Assembly (NCBI RefSeq): GCF_002109495.1
Contig: NZ_LVJN01000020.1
Coordinates: 1-64,000 of the forward strand
From: Magnetofaba australis IT-1
GTDB taxonomy: Bacteria; Pseudomonadota; Magnetococcia; Magnetococcales; Magnetococcaceae
Reading direction: 5' to 3'
DNA length: 64,000 nucleotides
A program made the position numbers and the translations under genes. The notes under the pieces were generated by a model. The model was not told the DNA's origin. It did no database searches and saw nothing but the letters and a program-made list of their open reading frames with translations. Shown here in pieces: positions 8,993 through 18,923 of the stretch. Each line of letters begins with the position of its first letter. Positions within the stretch are counted from its first letter, which is position 1.

Positions 8993-9870
8993 TAGGGGAT
9001 CCCTGCAGCCGCCAGTTCCGCCATCTGTTCGGCCAGGTGGTCATACTGCTGCGCAGTGACCGGTCGCAGAGCGGTGGCGCCCTTTTTCAGATTGTTGAGA
9101 ATGGCGCGTCCGCGTTCGGATTCACTGAGGGCGAAAAAGCTGGTGCGCAGCTTTTCGATCAGTGCTTCCGGCAGACCGGCGCGGGCCACAAACAGGTGCT
9201 CCGGCGTGCGTTCAGTGCGCGCCACTTCGCGCAGGCCGCGGCCGCGGAAGCGGTCGAACACCCCCTCCTTCATGGCGCCGGCGTCGAAATCGCCCGCCAG
9301 CACCGCCAGGGCCACATTGACGTGGCTGCCGAGGAAGGCGTGACCGGCCAAACGCTCCTGAGTGACCCCCGCATGGCGCATCATCAGACGCGGCAGCAGG
9401 TGGCTCATGGTGGATTTGGGATCGCCAAAGGCCATCAGGCGTCCTTTGAGATCTTCGAGATTATGGATATTGGAGTTGCGTTGGGTGGCGATAACGCCTT
9501 GGAAGTAGGGTTTGCCATGAATCTCCAGCTGCGCCAGGGGGGGCTTTTCGTAGCGTTGTTCGCCCAGCCCCACATACAGCGCCGGACCAAGGAAGGCGAT
9601 GTCCACCTTATCGAAGCGGACATGATGCATATGATCATCATAACTGGAGCCGATGCGCACGGAGACTGGCTGACCGACGGATTCCGCCAGCCAGTCGGCC
9701 AGAGGGGTGAAGCGGGAGAGTAACTCCTCGCGCGGTAGATAGGGGTGCACCGCCAGCAGCAGGGAGGGGCGCGCAGTCTCGGCGTGAGCGGCGAAAGCGC
9801 TCCACTGGGCCAAGCCGATGAGCGCCAGCGCCAGTGTCGTTTTCAGCAATCGTCGGACAGATCGCGGCAT
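8992..9870 (-). CDS. PhnD-like periplasmic substrate-binding protein
   Basis: The N-terminal signal peptide (MPRSVRRLLKTTLALALIGLAQWSAFAAHA) leads to a phosphate/phosphite/phosphonate-type binding domain. Its motifs are VHPYLPREELLSRFTPLADWL, DIAFLGPALYVGL, FGDPKSTMSHLLPR and DFDAGAMKEGVF, in the order seen in PhnD/ABC-type phosphonate binders. ATG 9870 has GGGAG nine bases upstream and gives a clean signal peptide; ATG 9900 is in frame but lacks a ribosome binding site. No ABC permease or ATPase is nearby. With the coupled kinase, a sensing role is more likely than transport. Confidence 0.85.
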   Translation of the reverse strand: MPRSVRRLLKTTLALALIGLAQWSAFAAHAETARPSLLLAVHPYLPREELLSRFTPLADWLAESVGQPVSVRIGSSYDDHMHHVRFDKVDIAFLGPALYVGLGEQRYEKPPLAQLEIHGKPYFQGVIATQRNSNIHNLEDLKGRLMAFGDPKSTMSHLLPRLMMRHAGVTQERLAGHAFLGSHVNVALAVLAGDFDAGAMKEGVFDRFRGRGLREVARTERTPEHLFVARAGLPEALIEKLRTSFFALSESERGRAILNNLKKGATALRPVTAQQYDHLAEQMAELAAAGIP

Positions 9871-10428
9871 GGAATTCAGCTCCCGGTCTGGTTGGGTCAT
9901 GAATGGATTGGCAAACGCTCTTCACCATACCACTGTGCGGCGCAATGAGCAGCCGATAATACCCATCAAATCGCTGTTGCGGGCAAAATTGCGCAGACGC
10001 GCGCATTGGACCTGTGAAAACCCCTGTGAAATGTTCACAAATAATTGAATAAAAATGTTATATTTATGGCTGTGTGTTCTGTTGAGAGGGTCAATTGCAC
10101 ACTGTTTGGCAGCGACGGCGGCATCTTGAGCCGAGTATTGCAGAGCAAAGGATTAGTCTGAAAATCAGCGCCGCCAGATATGCGGTGAAGCGTCAATCTG
10201 TTTTTCCATTCCGACGCGGGAGAGGCAAAATTTTTTGATAAATTTTTGCCTTGTACAGCGTCGTCGACGCAGAGACGGGCTGTTGTGAGTGGTGTGGATA
10301 TTGCATTGATTTGTGTAAAAGAAAATTTTGCGCAAATCCATGACGTCGCCCCCATGAGGCGCCGCTCTGGGCGCGGAATCCACGTCACGCCGACTGCCGA
10401 CGGCGACAGGATAGACTAGGAGCGAAAT
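9871..10428. other. Intergenic region with AT-rich hairpin
   Basis: About 560 bases lie between divergent genes. I see no supported coding frame. One AT-rich inverted repeat is visible at 10223-10251 (AGGCAAAA paired with TTTTGCCT), which could be a terminator-like or regulatory hairpin. The rest presumably holds promoters. Confidence 0.4.
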
Positions 10429-10704
10429 ATGAACGCTTCGATTCACTCACAAACCGCCGCCGCCATGCGGCTGGAAACCCGTGATGATTATGAAGAGGCG
10501 CTGGTGCGCGTTGAAGCGTTGCTGGAGACGCTGGAGCCCGACCCCTCAACGGAGGCGGAACTGACGGCGTTGATGGCCGCCATTGAGGAGTTTGAGAACA
10601 CGCTGTTTGCGCGCAATGCCGAGCGTCGTCGGCAACGTCCCAAGCCGCGTTTGACCACACCCGCCGCATTTGCCCCAACGCCGCTGCCGTTCCATTCGGT
10701 GTAA
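10429..10704 (+). CDS. Small protein resembling the HigA antitoxin N-terminus, 91 aa
   Basis: Residues 15-58 (LETRDDYEEALVRVEALLE, then an acidic loop, then LMAAIEEFEN) look like the helical N-terminal segment of type II HigA-like antitoxins, which starts T-E-x-DYExAL and ends ALVxAYE. The helix-turn-helix domain that normally follows is missing and is replaced by a basic, proline-rich tail. No toxin gene is adjacent. It may be a degenerate or stand-alone domain. An AGGAG-like site (AGGAGCG) precedes the ATG, and a double hairpin follows. Confidence 0.6.
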   Translation: MNASIHSQTAAAMRLETRDDYEEALVRVEALLETLEPDPSTEAELTALMAAIEEFENTLFARNAERRRQRPKPRLTTPAAFAPTPLPFHSV

Positions 10705-10710
10705 ATCGTC

Positions 10711-10763
10711 GGCGGCGTTCTTGAGTCCGCCGCCAAGAGGGCGATTTTTGCTATCGCCCTCTT
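10711..10763. terminator. Two consecutive hairpins
   Basis: Stems GGCGGCG/CGCCGCC (10711-10717 with 10728-10734) and AAGAGGGCGAT/ATCGCCCTCTT (10735-10745 with 10753-10763) lie right after the stop at 10704. The second has a T-rich loop but no T-run behind it, so terminator function is likely but not certain. Confidence 0.6.
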
Positions 10764-11004
10764 CAATGGCTCGCGCCACGCTGTGTTGGCGGATCTCTGC
10801 AGGGGCGCGCCTGTGCATGATATTTAAAAATAGCGATGTCGCGCGTTGAGACATCGCGCCAAAGCCACTATAGTGCCTGCACAAGTCGCGCTGTCCAATA
10901 TCGGGATGAGAGGCGGTTTGTGGTTGTGTTACGGTAGGGCAATGGGGGGGGCCTGATTTCATCCAGGCGTTTTTTTGCAATTTTTTGATTTTGAGGATTT
11001 CGCA

Positions 11005-11388
11005 ATGAGTGACATTGAGCGCGCCAACATTGAGGCGCGTATTGATGAAGAGGTCGCCCGCGATCTGCTTGGCGCAGTGGGCCGTCGTGTGTTTGAAGAT
11101 CTGCTGGGTCGCTTTGAACAGAGCGTGGACGAGGGTGTGGCGGAGATCGAGCAGATGGCGCATGAGGCGCGCTGGCGTGACTGCGCCGCGCGCCTGCATC
11201 GCATGGCGGGCGGGGCGGAACAGTTTGGTATGGTGGCCATGGCCGCGCGGGCGCGGGAGCTGGATCATCAGACCCATGATGGCTCAGCGTGGAGCATCCT
11301 TGCTCCCGAACTGGCCGCGCTCAAACACGGCGCCGACGACGACTTGAAAACCCTGCGCGCGCTCGCATCCCTACTCGCGCCGCAGTAA
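11005..11388 (+). CDS. HPt-domain phosphotransfer protein
   Basis: The 127-residue all-helical protein contains ARLHRMAGGAEQFGM (around residue 57), the HPt signature in which the histidine is the phosphate-carrying residue, followed by AARARELD as in the usual second helix. GAGGA at 10993-10997 supports ATG 11005 over an in-frame ATG 30 bases upstream. Stand-alone HPt proteins relay phosphate between a hybrid kinase and a response regulator. The two hybrid kinases at 55-62 kb lack an HPt domain and are conceivable partners, but nothing here proves it. Confidence 0.8.
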   Translation: MSDIERANIEARIDEEVARDLLGAVGRRVFEDLLGRFEQSVDEGVAEIEQMAHEARWRDCAARLHRMAGGAEQFGMVAMAARARELDHQTHDGSAWSILAPELAALKHGADDDLKTLRALASLLAPQ

Positions 11389-11456
11389 CCGGCAATCCTT
11401 TGCCCGTTTTGTGTGCATCCTGCCCGCGTGCGCTTCCGTGCGCGCGGCCTGCGTTG

Positions 11457-11723
11457 TTATGCGTCGTTGTGGAAGTCGCCTTCCAGGAAGTGCGACATCA
11501 ACTGACCGCTGGCGCAGGCCTGTTCCGTCACTTCCAGAATGCGATCACAACTGGCGCCGCGCAGCATGGCCACGGTGATGACATGGGCCAGGGCGGTTTC
11601 ATAGAACCCCTGCGCCTCATCAGCTTCCACCCGGTGCGCCAGATCCGCCAGAATCTCCAGCGCGTCTTGCGCGGACACGGTATCGTTGGCGGACGGTAAT
11701 TCGAATTTATGTTGAATGCCCAT
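11457..11723 (-). CDS. Hypothetical helical protein, 88 aa
   Basis: GGGAG precedes ATG 11723. The product is helical and acidic (ALEILADLAHRVEADEAQGF), with two cysteines (SCDRILEVTEQACASG), and ends FLEGDFHNDA. The family is not recognised. It is convergent with the HPt gene. Confidence 0.6.
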   Translation of the reverse strand: MGIQHKFELPSANDTVSAQDALEILADLAHRVEADEAQGFYETALAHVITVAMLRGASCDRILEVTEQACASGQLMSHFLEGDFHNDA

Positions 11724-12423
11724 TTCGACTCTCCCGCGCTTAAGCGCGCATCGAACAGCCTGATTTTTATGTTGAGACTCGCGCCACAAGCGACGCGATG
11801 TGCCTGAGTGTCCTCAAAGCACTATCTATGCCAAATATAACATACTCTGTGTGAGTCTGTCAGATTATTTTCTGATATCTTAAAAATTATCAATAAACAC
11901 AACTTTGTATGCATAACATCAACACGCGGGCAATTTTGCGCAAATACCACAAATCTCCCACTATTCACATAAAATACTGCGTATTACCGGCAATTTACTC
12001 CGGTTATGTCAAATTTCAATCGCTCCGCCTCTATCGCAATTCGCCCGTTCCACGCCGCGTTTTTCAATCCCATCCTGGCAAAATGCAAAACGCCTTGCAA
12101 AATGCAAGAGATCTGCCTGAAATCAGGCGTTAATGACCCCATAAAAAGTCTTGTAATTACGAAAATCAAAACAAATCCAGTACTTTGTAGTTATTTTGCA
12201 GGAATTATCCCAATCTGGCCTGTGCGTTGCCCTTATAGAGGTCATAGAGCGAAAGCTTGCGCGCCAGAGAGGCGTCCGTCGGTCAAACGACGCCTGCAGA
12301 ACGTAAGCACGTCCACGATCAAAGCTTTTTCACACACAGCGCAGGTATTTCAACCTCGACCACTGTGTGCCAATGCGCGTTGGGGCGCGCACGATTTGAT
12401 AACAAACAGATGGAGGCTTAGTC
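11724..12423. other. AT-rich intergenic region with a 15-bp palindrome
   Basis: About 700 bases, clearly more AT-rich than the flanks, contain no supported gene. A perfect 15-bp palindrome CTTGCAAAATGCAAG (12094-12108) is preceded by a partial copy (GGCAAAATGCAAAA). A short hairpin, GCCTGA/TCAGGC, lies near 12117-12130. These could be regulator sites for the divergent genes at 11723 and 12424. Confidence 0.4.
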
Positions 12424-12861
12424 ATGCGTAGCCGCGACATCAGCATTCTTTTAGTGAGTGAACAGGCCAGCCGACGCGGGCAACTGCGCCGCGCATTGTT
12501 GCAAGCAGGGTATAGCGTGCGTTGGGCGGCCAGTGGTTGGGGCGCCCTGCGGGAGATGGAGCGCGCCATGCCCCATCTGGTGGTGGCGGATCTGGAGATG
12601 ACCGGCATGCGCGGCGATGAACTGCTCTCGCGCATCGGCTTGGAGTGGTCCTCGATTCAACGCGTGCTCATCGCCGAAGAGCCGCAGAAGGTCTCTTTTC
12701 AGGCTTTGGCCCACGCAGGGGGCTTGACCGTGATGTCCAAACAGGAAACCATGGACAAGGTTCTCCATCAACTGGACTTCCTGTTGCGTCGCCTGCCCGT
12801 GCATGAGATGCGTGAAACCCGCGTCGAGCCGCGACTCAGTGAGGTCTGCGTCGGTAAGTAA
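12424..12861 (+). CDS. Degenerate response-regulator receiver protein
   Basis: The 145-residue REC-like domain starts ISILLVSEQASRRGQLRRALLQAGYSV. The phospho-acceptor aspartate is kept (LVVADLEMTGMRGDEL) and the conserved lysine is present (VMSKQE). However, the acidic pair after the first strand is reduced to SE, and the switch Thr/Ser is Ala (RVLIAEE). It may therefore be a pseudo-receiver or a weakly phosphorylated one. GGAGG at 12413-12417 sets the start. It is followed after 5 bases by the HIT gene, so the two are probably co-transcribed. Confidence 0.75.
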   Translation: MRSRDISILLVSEQASRRGQLRRALLQAGYSVRWAASGWGALREMERAMPHLVVADLEMTGMRGDELLSRIGLEWSSIQRVLIAEEPQKVSFQALAHAGGLTVMSKQETMDKVLHQLDFLLRRLPVHEMRETRVEPRLSEVCVGK

Positions 12862-12866
12862 CGTCT

Positions 12867-13292
12867 ATGACTGCATCATTTGAGCTGCATTCGCGCTTGC
12901 AAGAGGATTGCGCGTTGGTGGGGGATCTGCCCTGCTGTCGCGTGCTGCTGGCGCGGGATGCGCGCTATCCGTGGGTGATTCTGGTTCCGCGCGTCGAGGG
13001 GGCGCGCGATCTGGATGAGCTGAGCGCCGAGGAGGGGTTGGCGGTTCACGGGGAGATGATACAGGTCAGTCGGGCGGTCAAATCCTTGTTTCAACCCACC
13101 AAGCTGAATGTGGGCGTACTGGGCAATATCGTGCCCCAGCTGCACATTCACGTCATCGCCCGGTTTGCGGGCGATGATGCTTGGCCGGGTCCCATCTGGG
13201 GAGCGCATCCACCGCTCTCCTACCCGCCAGAGCAGTTGAGCGCCCGCGCACAGGAGTTGGCGCAGGCGCTTGGTCTGATGATCAACGCCTGA
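12867..13292 (+). CDS. HIT-family nucleotide hydrolase
   Basis: The 141-residue HIT-superfamily protein has ILVPRVEGARDLDELS, LNVGVLGNIVPQLHIHVIARF and a C-terminal GPIWGAHPPLSY. The triad reads Q-L-H-I-H-V-I, so the first histidine of the classical HxHxH is Gln, as in a common proteobacterial HIT subgroup. Such enzymes cleave dinucleoside polyphosphates or aminoacyl-/purine nucleotides. It shares a transcript with the preceding receiver gene and is convergent with the PilZ-CheX gene. Confidence 0.85.
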   Translation: MTASFELHSRLQEDCALVGDLPCCRVLLARDARYPWVILVPRVEGARDLDELSAEEGLAVHGEMIQVSRAVKSLFQPTKLNVGVLGNIVPQLHIHVIARFAGDDAWPGPIWGAHPPLSYPPEQLSARAQELAQALGLMINA

Positions 13293-14177
13293 TCAGGCGA
13301 AGAAGCACTCCACATAGAACGGTCCGGCTTGCGACTTGAAGAACTGGCGCGCCGACGACAGGCTCTTACTGTAGTTGATCTTGAAGTTGGGGCCGACGAT
13401 GACGTTGGGCGGGGTCAGGTTGATCTCATCAAAGTTGCCGGAGATGCGCGTCTGGATGCCGCCTGCGATCTGGTTGGCGATCTCGCCTAAGGCGTCCCAC
13501 ACCATCTCCTCCTGCTCGCGTTTGAAATCCAGTGAGTCATCCATCAGCATCGCCCCGGCGGCCTGAATGCCGAAGTGCAGTGGCGAACAGAGGTGCACGC
13601 CGCCGGTGATGCCGCCGTTGAACATGATCAACGCGGTCACCTCGGTATCGGGCGGCTCATATTCATCAAAGTGCGAGCGCTCCACGAACGGGCCGGCTTC
13701 GGCGCTCATGCCGAGGAAGGCGATGAAGATTTCGTTGACTGCGTCGACGATGTGGTCGCCCAGTTGGGCCTTGAGAATGGCCAGGGCGTCGGAACGCATG
13801 GAGACGCCGTCCTTCTGCTTCAGGGCGTCCACATCACCAGCCTGCAGACTCTTGCGCACCACCTTCTCCAGCAGTCCCAGGGTCTCCTGATCGAGCCCCT
13901 GGAACGCCAGCCCCACGCCGTCGGAGAAGCCGTTGACAATTTTGGCTTTCACCTGCAGGAAGATGTTCTTGATCTGAACGCCGTCATCCACTTCCAACAG
14001 GAATTCGGCCAGGCAGTGATCGGTAATATGCGGGTAGAGCAGCTTCAAGTCGTCACAACCGACTTTCATGCCGCCGATGCTGACATCCTTGGCGCGCGCC
14101 ATAATGTCCGATTGATTCTTGAAATAAAGGGTGCACTCGGTATCCAGCTCCACCCGTTCATGCTTACGTTCGATCAC
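13293..14177 (-). CDS. PilZ-CheX fusion protein
   Basis: The N-terminal PilZ domain (about residues 1-110) begins with the c-di-GMP-binding pattern RKHERVELD and continues DVSIGGMKV. The C-terminal half (about 130-290) is CheX-like (DAVNEIFIAFLGM, MVWDALGEIANQIAGGIQTRI), a fold of phosphatases acting on phospho-CheY. I place the start at GTG 14177 because the PilZ core begins immediately after it; an in-frame TTG at 14240 has no ribosome binding site. The fusion links c-di-GMP binding with a chemotaxis-type phosphatase fold. Confidence 0.8.
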   Translation of the reverse strand: MIERKHERVELDTECTLYFKNQSDIMARAKDVSIGGMKVGCDDLKLLYPHITDHCLAEFLLEVDDGVQIKNIFLQVKAKIVNGFSDGVGLAFQGLDQETLGLLEKVVRKSLQAGDVDALKQKDGVSMRSDALAILKAQLGDHIVDAVNEIFIAFLGMSAEAGPFVERSHFDEYEPPDTEVTALIMFNGGITGGVHLCSPLHFGIQAAGAMLMDDSLDFKREQEEMVWDALGEIANQIAGGIQTRISGNFDEINLTPPNVIVGPNFKINYSKSLSSARQFFKSQAGPFYVECFFA

Positions 14178-14418
14178 GGCCGCCCCGCTTGAAAATATGT
14201 TCCCAGCCTGTACCCGACTCGCAGCCAACAAGGCCTGCAAAAGATCTATATATAGCAGATAAAACGAAATGAAACCATATCGTCATGGCGGTGTAATCTC
14301 ACATAAGCGGAAATTTTTCCATCTTGATTCATCTCTGTGCGAATTCTTAACAAGATCACGAATTTTGCCCCTATTCCGTGGAGCCGCAGGCCGCCTTTGA
14401 GTATGATGAGCGCAGTGA

Positions 14419-16089
<1,671 letters not shown>

Positions 16090-16095
16090 CAAAGG

Positions 16096-16121
16096 CGCCG
16101 CCCGAGAGGGCGGCGTTTTTT
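16096..16121 (+). terminator. Rho-independent terminator of pgm
   Basis: An 8-bp stem CGCCGCCC/GGGCGGCG (16096-16103 with 16108-16115) has a GAGA loop and is followed by six T residues. Confidence 0.9.
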
Positions 16122-16179
16122 ATTGCGCCGAAGTCAAAGTGTGTGTGGGAAAGCCTGCGGGCCAGCGCTATCTAATGAG

Positions 16180-16492
16180 CCGCCGACTGGTCGGCGGCGG
16201 GATTCTTAAGGGGCTGCGCCCCTTAAGCGGGTCCAGGGCGGCGCCCTGGCGGGTCAAGGGCAGCGCCCTTGCGGGGTTTGGGGCAGCGCCCCAATATCTT
16301 TCAGTATTAAGCCGTTTCCTCATTGAACAGAGGTCGAGCCAGTAAGGAGTGGGAAAAGAAGCGCTGGACGGGGAGCCAGCAAGAAGGCTGTCGGGGAAAC
16401 GGCGGGTGAGCAGGCCCCGAAGGGGCCGTCGTCCGCAGGACGGCGAACTGCAGTAAAGGCTGGCGCCGGGGAAAGTTGAAAAGTGTGTGCGG
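16180..16492 (+). repeat. Composite R1 + R2 repeat, left copy
   Basis: 16180-16305 is an R1 derivative: GCCGCCGACTGGTCGGCGGC, CTTAAGGGG/CCCCTTAAG, CCAGGGC/GCCCTGG, AAGGGC/GCCCTT and TTGGGGC/GCCCCAA. 16321-16492 is R2, whose conserved blocks are GAGCCAGTAAGGAG, GAGCCAGCA, GTCGGGGAAACGGC, a GTGAGC block and GGGGAAAGTTGAAAAGTGTG. R2 recurs inverted at 17166-17330 and directly at 39046-39213. Confidence 0.9.
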
Positions 16493-16576
16493 GATAGGGT
16501 TTCATTAAGTAACCGTCCCCGAAATTCTCATAACTTCGGCACCCTGCAAGATGATGGAGGTTTCTTGCCTGCAAAA

Positions 16577-17116
16577 TCACCGTAACCGTGCAGGGCCTGG
16601 AGCTGTTTCTAACTGACAAGGCGTGATATTTTCTTTCTTGCACTTCTCCAACAGGATTTTATTTCTGGCAATCTCTTCTGGATAGAGAAAAGTTGCAACT
16701 GGCTTATGATGCTCTATCCACTCTGCTTTCACAATTGGATGTGTGTTTTTCTTATAGAATGTCGCGCTACCGCAATTGACAAAATAGTGGGTGTTTGATC
16801 TCCACTCGGTTTCGCAATAACCTGGGTGAGTATATCGAAAGACTTCTGTGGATCCGCCCTCTACGGTTTTTCCCCCTTTAGGGACAATATGCACCTGATA
16901 AGTGGTGGCGACTGTCGAATGATAGTTAGCCTCGATAGTGACAGCTTCCCAGCGACTATCTGGAGAGGGCTCACGCCTTATTTCAACCAACTCTGGGTCC
17001 CATAAAAAATAAATAATTAAAAACGGGGCATTAAAAATCACCAATAATGCGATTATTGGAAATATAACAACCCATACAATAAACCGCTTCACAGATAAAT
17101 TTCCCATAAGACCCAT
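16577..17116 (-). CDS. AT-rich membrane-anchored hypothetical protein between inverted repeats
   Basis: The 179-residue product has one strong N-terminal membrane segment (about residues 12-36), then an extracytoplasmic domain beginning SPDSRWEAVTIEANYHSTVA. That domain has four to five cysteines (YCETEW, VNCGSA, EKCKK, TPCQLE) that could form disulfides. Base composition is about 40% GC where counted, against roughly 60% around it. R2 repeats in opposite orientation bracket the gene. No family is recognised. The start at 17116 is the longest ATG; an in-frame ATG 9 bases later is equally possible. Confidence 0.7.
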   Translation of the reverse strand: MGLMGNLSVKRFIVWVVIFPIIALLVIFNAPFLIIYFLWDPELVEIRREPSPDSRWEAVTIEANYHSTVATTYQVHIVPKGGKTVEGGSTEVFRYTHPGYCETEWRSNTHYFVNCGSATFYKKNTHPIVKAEWIEHHKPVATFLYPEEIARNKILLEKCKKENITPCQLETAPGPARLR

Positions 17117-17159
17117 TTTTTAAATTCAGAATTCCGGGTATGATCACTTAATTGAACAC

Positions 17160-17434
17160 ACGCTCGCACACACTTTTCAACTTTCCCTGGCGCTAACTTT
17201 TAAAGCATTCGCCACCCTGCGGGCGACGGCGCTACGCGCCTGCTCACTGCCGTTTCCCCGACTGCCTGCGTGCTGGCTCTTTGCTTCCAGTACGCCCCCA
17301 TTTCCTACTGGCTCGGACTCTGTTCTATGGGGAAACGGACAAAGACTACTGCCACGGCCACACCGTGGGCGCTGCCCACACCCGCTGGGGTCGCGGACCC
17401 CAGACCCCGCCGCCGACCAGTCGGCGGCCCCCTT
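17160..17434 (-). repeat. Composite R1 + R2 repeat, right (inverted) copy
   Basis: Read on the minus strand, 17430-17353 is R1 (GCCGCCGACTGGTCGGCGGC, CTGGGGTCCGCGACCCCAG, TGGGCAGCGCCCA). 17330-17166 is R2, with GAGCCAGTAGG, GAGCCAGCACG, GTCGGGGAAACGGCAGTGAGC and AGGGAAAGTTGAAAAGTGTG. Together with 16180-16492 it forms a 1.25-kb inverted-repeat structure around the AT-rich gene. Confidence 0.9.
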
Positions 17435-17459
17435 TTTGTCCGTGCGCACCCTACGCTTC

Positions 17460-17711
17460 TTATTGTGTCACGCTTTGCGCCAATCTCACCGGCGCGGCAG
17501 GACGCTTTTCACCCTCACGCCCCCACAACACCCGGCTCCACGCCCGCTCATGACCATAATAAAGCGCCAACTTGGTAAACACCTCCAAACTGGCGATGCC
17601 CCCGGCAAACTTCAAACTCCCCGTGATCACCCACGAGATCAAAAATGTGTCCATGGTCGCCAAGATCCGCCATGAAGCGGTCTTGGCAATGGATCTGGCG
17701 CGACTCTCCAT
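17460..17711 (-). CDS. DUF2061 small membrane protein
   Basis: The 83-residue product has KTASWRILATMDTFLISWVITGS at its N-terminus, a second hydrophobic helix, and KLALYYGHERAWSRVLWGR near the end, which is the DUF2061 pattern. It probably has two short membrane helices. GGGGAGAG precedes ATG 17711, which I prefer to an upstream in-frame ATG at 17759. The family's function is not established. Confidence 0.85.
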   Translation of the reverse strand: MESRARSIAKTASWRILATMDTFLISWVITGSLKFAGGIASLEVFTKLALYYGHERAWSRVLWGREGEKRPAAPVRLAQSVTQ

Positions 17712-17784
17712 CACTCTCTCCCCGGTGACAAAACGACTCTCCTCGTGATGCGGCAACATGGCGCATCGAAGGAGGCAATCTGCA

Positions 17785-17816
17785 TAAAAAATGCCGCCTG
17801 GGGAGTCCAGGCGGCA
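17785..17816 (-). terminator. Rho-independent terminator (minus strand)
   Basis: Stem TGCCGCCTGG/CCAGGCGGCA (17792-17801 with 17807-17816) is followed, read leftward, by a T-run (A-run at 17786-17791). It ends the methyltransferase gene. Confidence 0.9.
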
Positions 17817-17842
17817 GCGTGATTCAACACGTCAGAGGAAAC

Positions 17843-18679
17843 CTAAGCGCAGCGCGCAATCACGCCAATCTCTGCGCCATGATCACTCAGCGGATCCCCG
17901 TTCAATCCTCCCATCATCTCCTCCACCACAAAGCCCGCATCAGCCAACTCCCGGGTCAAACTTGCCGGGATAAAGTAGTACAGCCAGTTGAAAACTTCCC
18001 AGCGCTGCTCCGGCTCCACAATGACATATCGGTCCAGCGTGACCCGCTCCTCGGCATAGACGAACGTTTGTTGAATCCCCACATAGTCGCCCGGCGCCCA
18101 GAAGCCGTTCATCAGACGGGACTCCATAACGCACCCTTCACGGCGCTGCGTCAGCGCGCCGGGACCCAGCACATCCAGCACAATGCGCCCGCCGGGGTTG
18201 AGCATGGCGCGCATGCGTTGCAGCAACGTCGCGCGCTGACTGGGCGAGAGAGGGCAAAGATCAAAATAGATCAGCGTGATCAGGTCGAAGCCCTGCGGCA
18301 AAGGATCGTGCAGATAGTCGGCGCACACATAGTCGATGGGCTGATTCTGCGCTGTGGCTTGGGCGCGTGCGTATGCCAACGAGTGGGCGGAGAAGTCGAC
18401 GCCAGTGACTTCGGCGCCAAGGGCAGCGAAACGTTGGGTGTAGAGCCCCGGGCCGCAACCCAGGTCGCATACGCGCTTGTCGGCCAGCGGCAGGCGCGCA
18501 TTGATCCAGGCGACGGCGACGTCGATGGCCGCCGGTGGACGGGACGCCAGCTCGGTGTGCGGGTTGAGATGATAAGCGAGCATCTGTTGCGCCAGATGCG
18601 GGCGCGTCCACAGTGTGTTGGCGCTATAGCGCGAGAACGGCGCCGGGCGCCGCGTCAGTTCGGTCAGAAAATCGTACAT
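17843..18679 (-). CDS. SAM-dependent methyltransferase
   Basis: The 278-residue class I methyltransferase has its SAM-binding motif I in VCDLGCGPGLYTQRFA (about residues 69-84), motif II in TGVDFSAHSLAYA and motif III in ALNPGGRIVLDVLGPG-like sequence. The substrate is unknown. ATG 18679 has GCAGGGG seven bases upstream. A longer start at 18697 would begin inside a 22-bp hairpin (18692-18713) lying in the leader. The hairpin could affect expression. Confidence 0.85.
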   Translation of the reverse strand: MYDFLTELTRRPAPFSRYSANTLWTRPHLAQQMLAYHLNPHTELASRPPAAIDVAVAWINARLPLADKRVCDLGCGPGLYTQRFAALGAEVTGVDFSAHSLAYARAQATAQNQPIDYVCADYLHDPLPQGFDLITLIYFDLCPLSPSQRATLLQRMRAMLNPGGRIVLDVLGPGALTQRREGCVMESRLMNGFWAPGDYVGIQQTFVYAEERVTLDRYVIVEPEQRWEVFNWLYYFIPASLTRELADAGFVVEEMMGGLNGDPLSDHGAEIGVIARCA

Positions 18680-18877
18680 AACAGTACCCCTGCGCATCCG
18701 TAAGCGGATGCGCGAAACAGTGGAATCAGAGAAACACGGGGGTGCGGCCGGAAGTGGGCGCAGGGGAACGATCCCAAACGCTACGGAGCGAATGGGTCGA
18801 AAGCGCGCTGGCCGCGGTTATGTGCGAATCAGAACATGATGCGCGCCACCCTAGCAGAGCGGCGCGGCGGACAAAAG

Positions 18878-18909
18878 CAAAAACGCCGCCCGGAGCGACT
18901 CCGGGCGGC
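18878..18909 (-). terminator. Rho-independent terminator (minus strand)
   Basis: An 11-bp stem (18885-18895 with 18899-18909) has a CGA loop. It is followed, on the minus strand, by GTTTTTGC. It lies just after the CPBP protease stop. Confidence 0.9.
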
Positions 18910-18923
18910 CCGGGCGGAAGAGT

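Noticed and set aside
16321-17330. R2 inverted pair as an integron cassette with attC sites
   Set aside because: There is no integrase, and the conserved R-box motifs of attC (RYYYAAC / GTTRRRY) at the expected positions are not evident.
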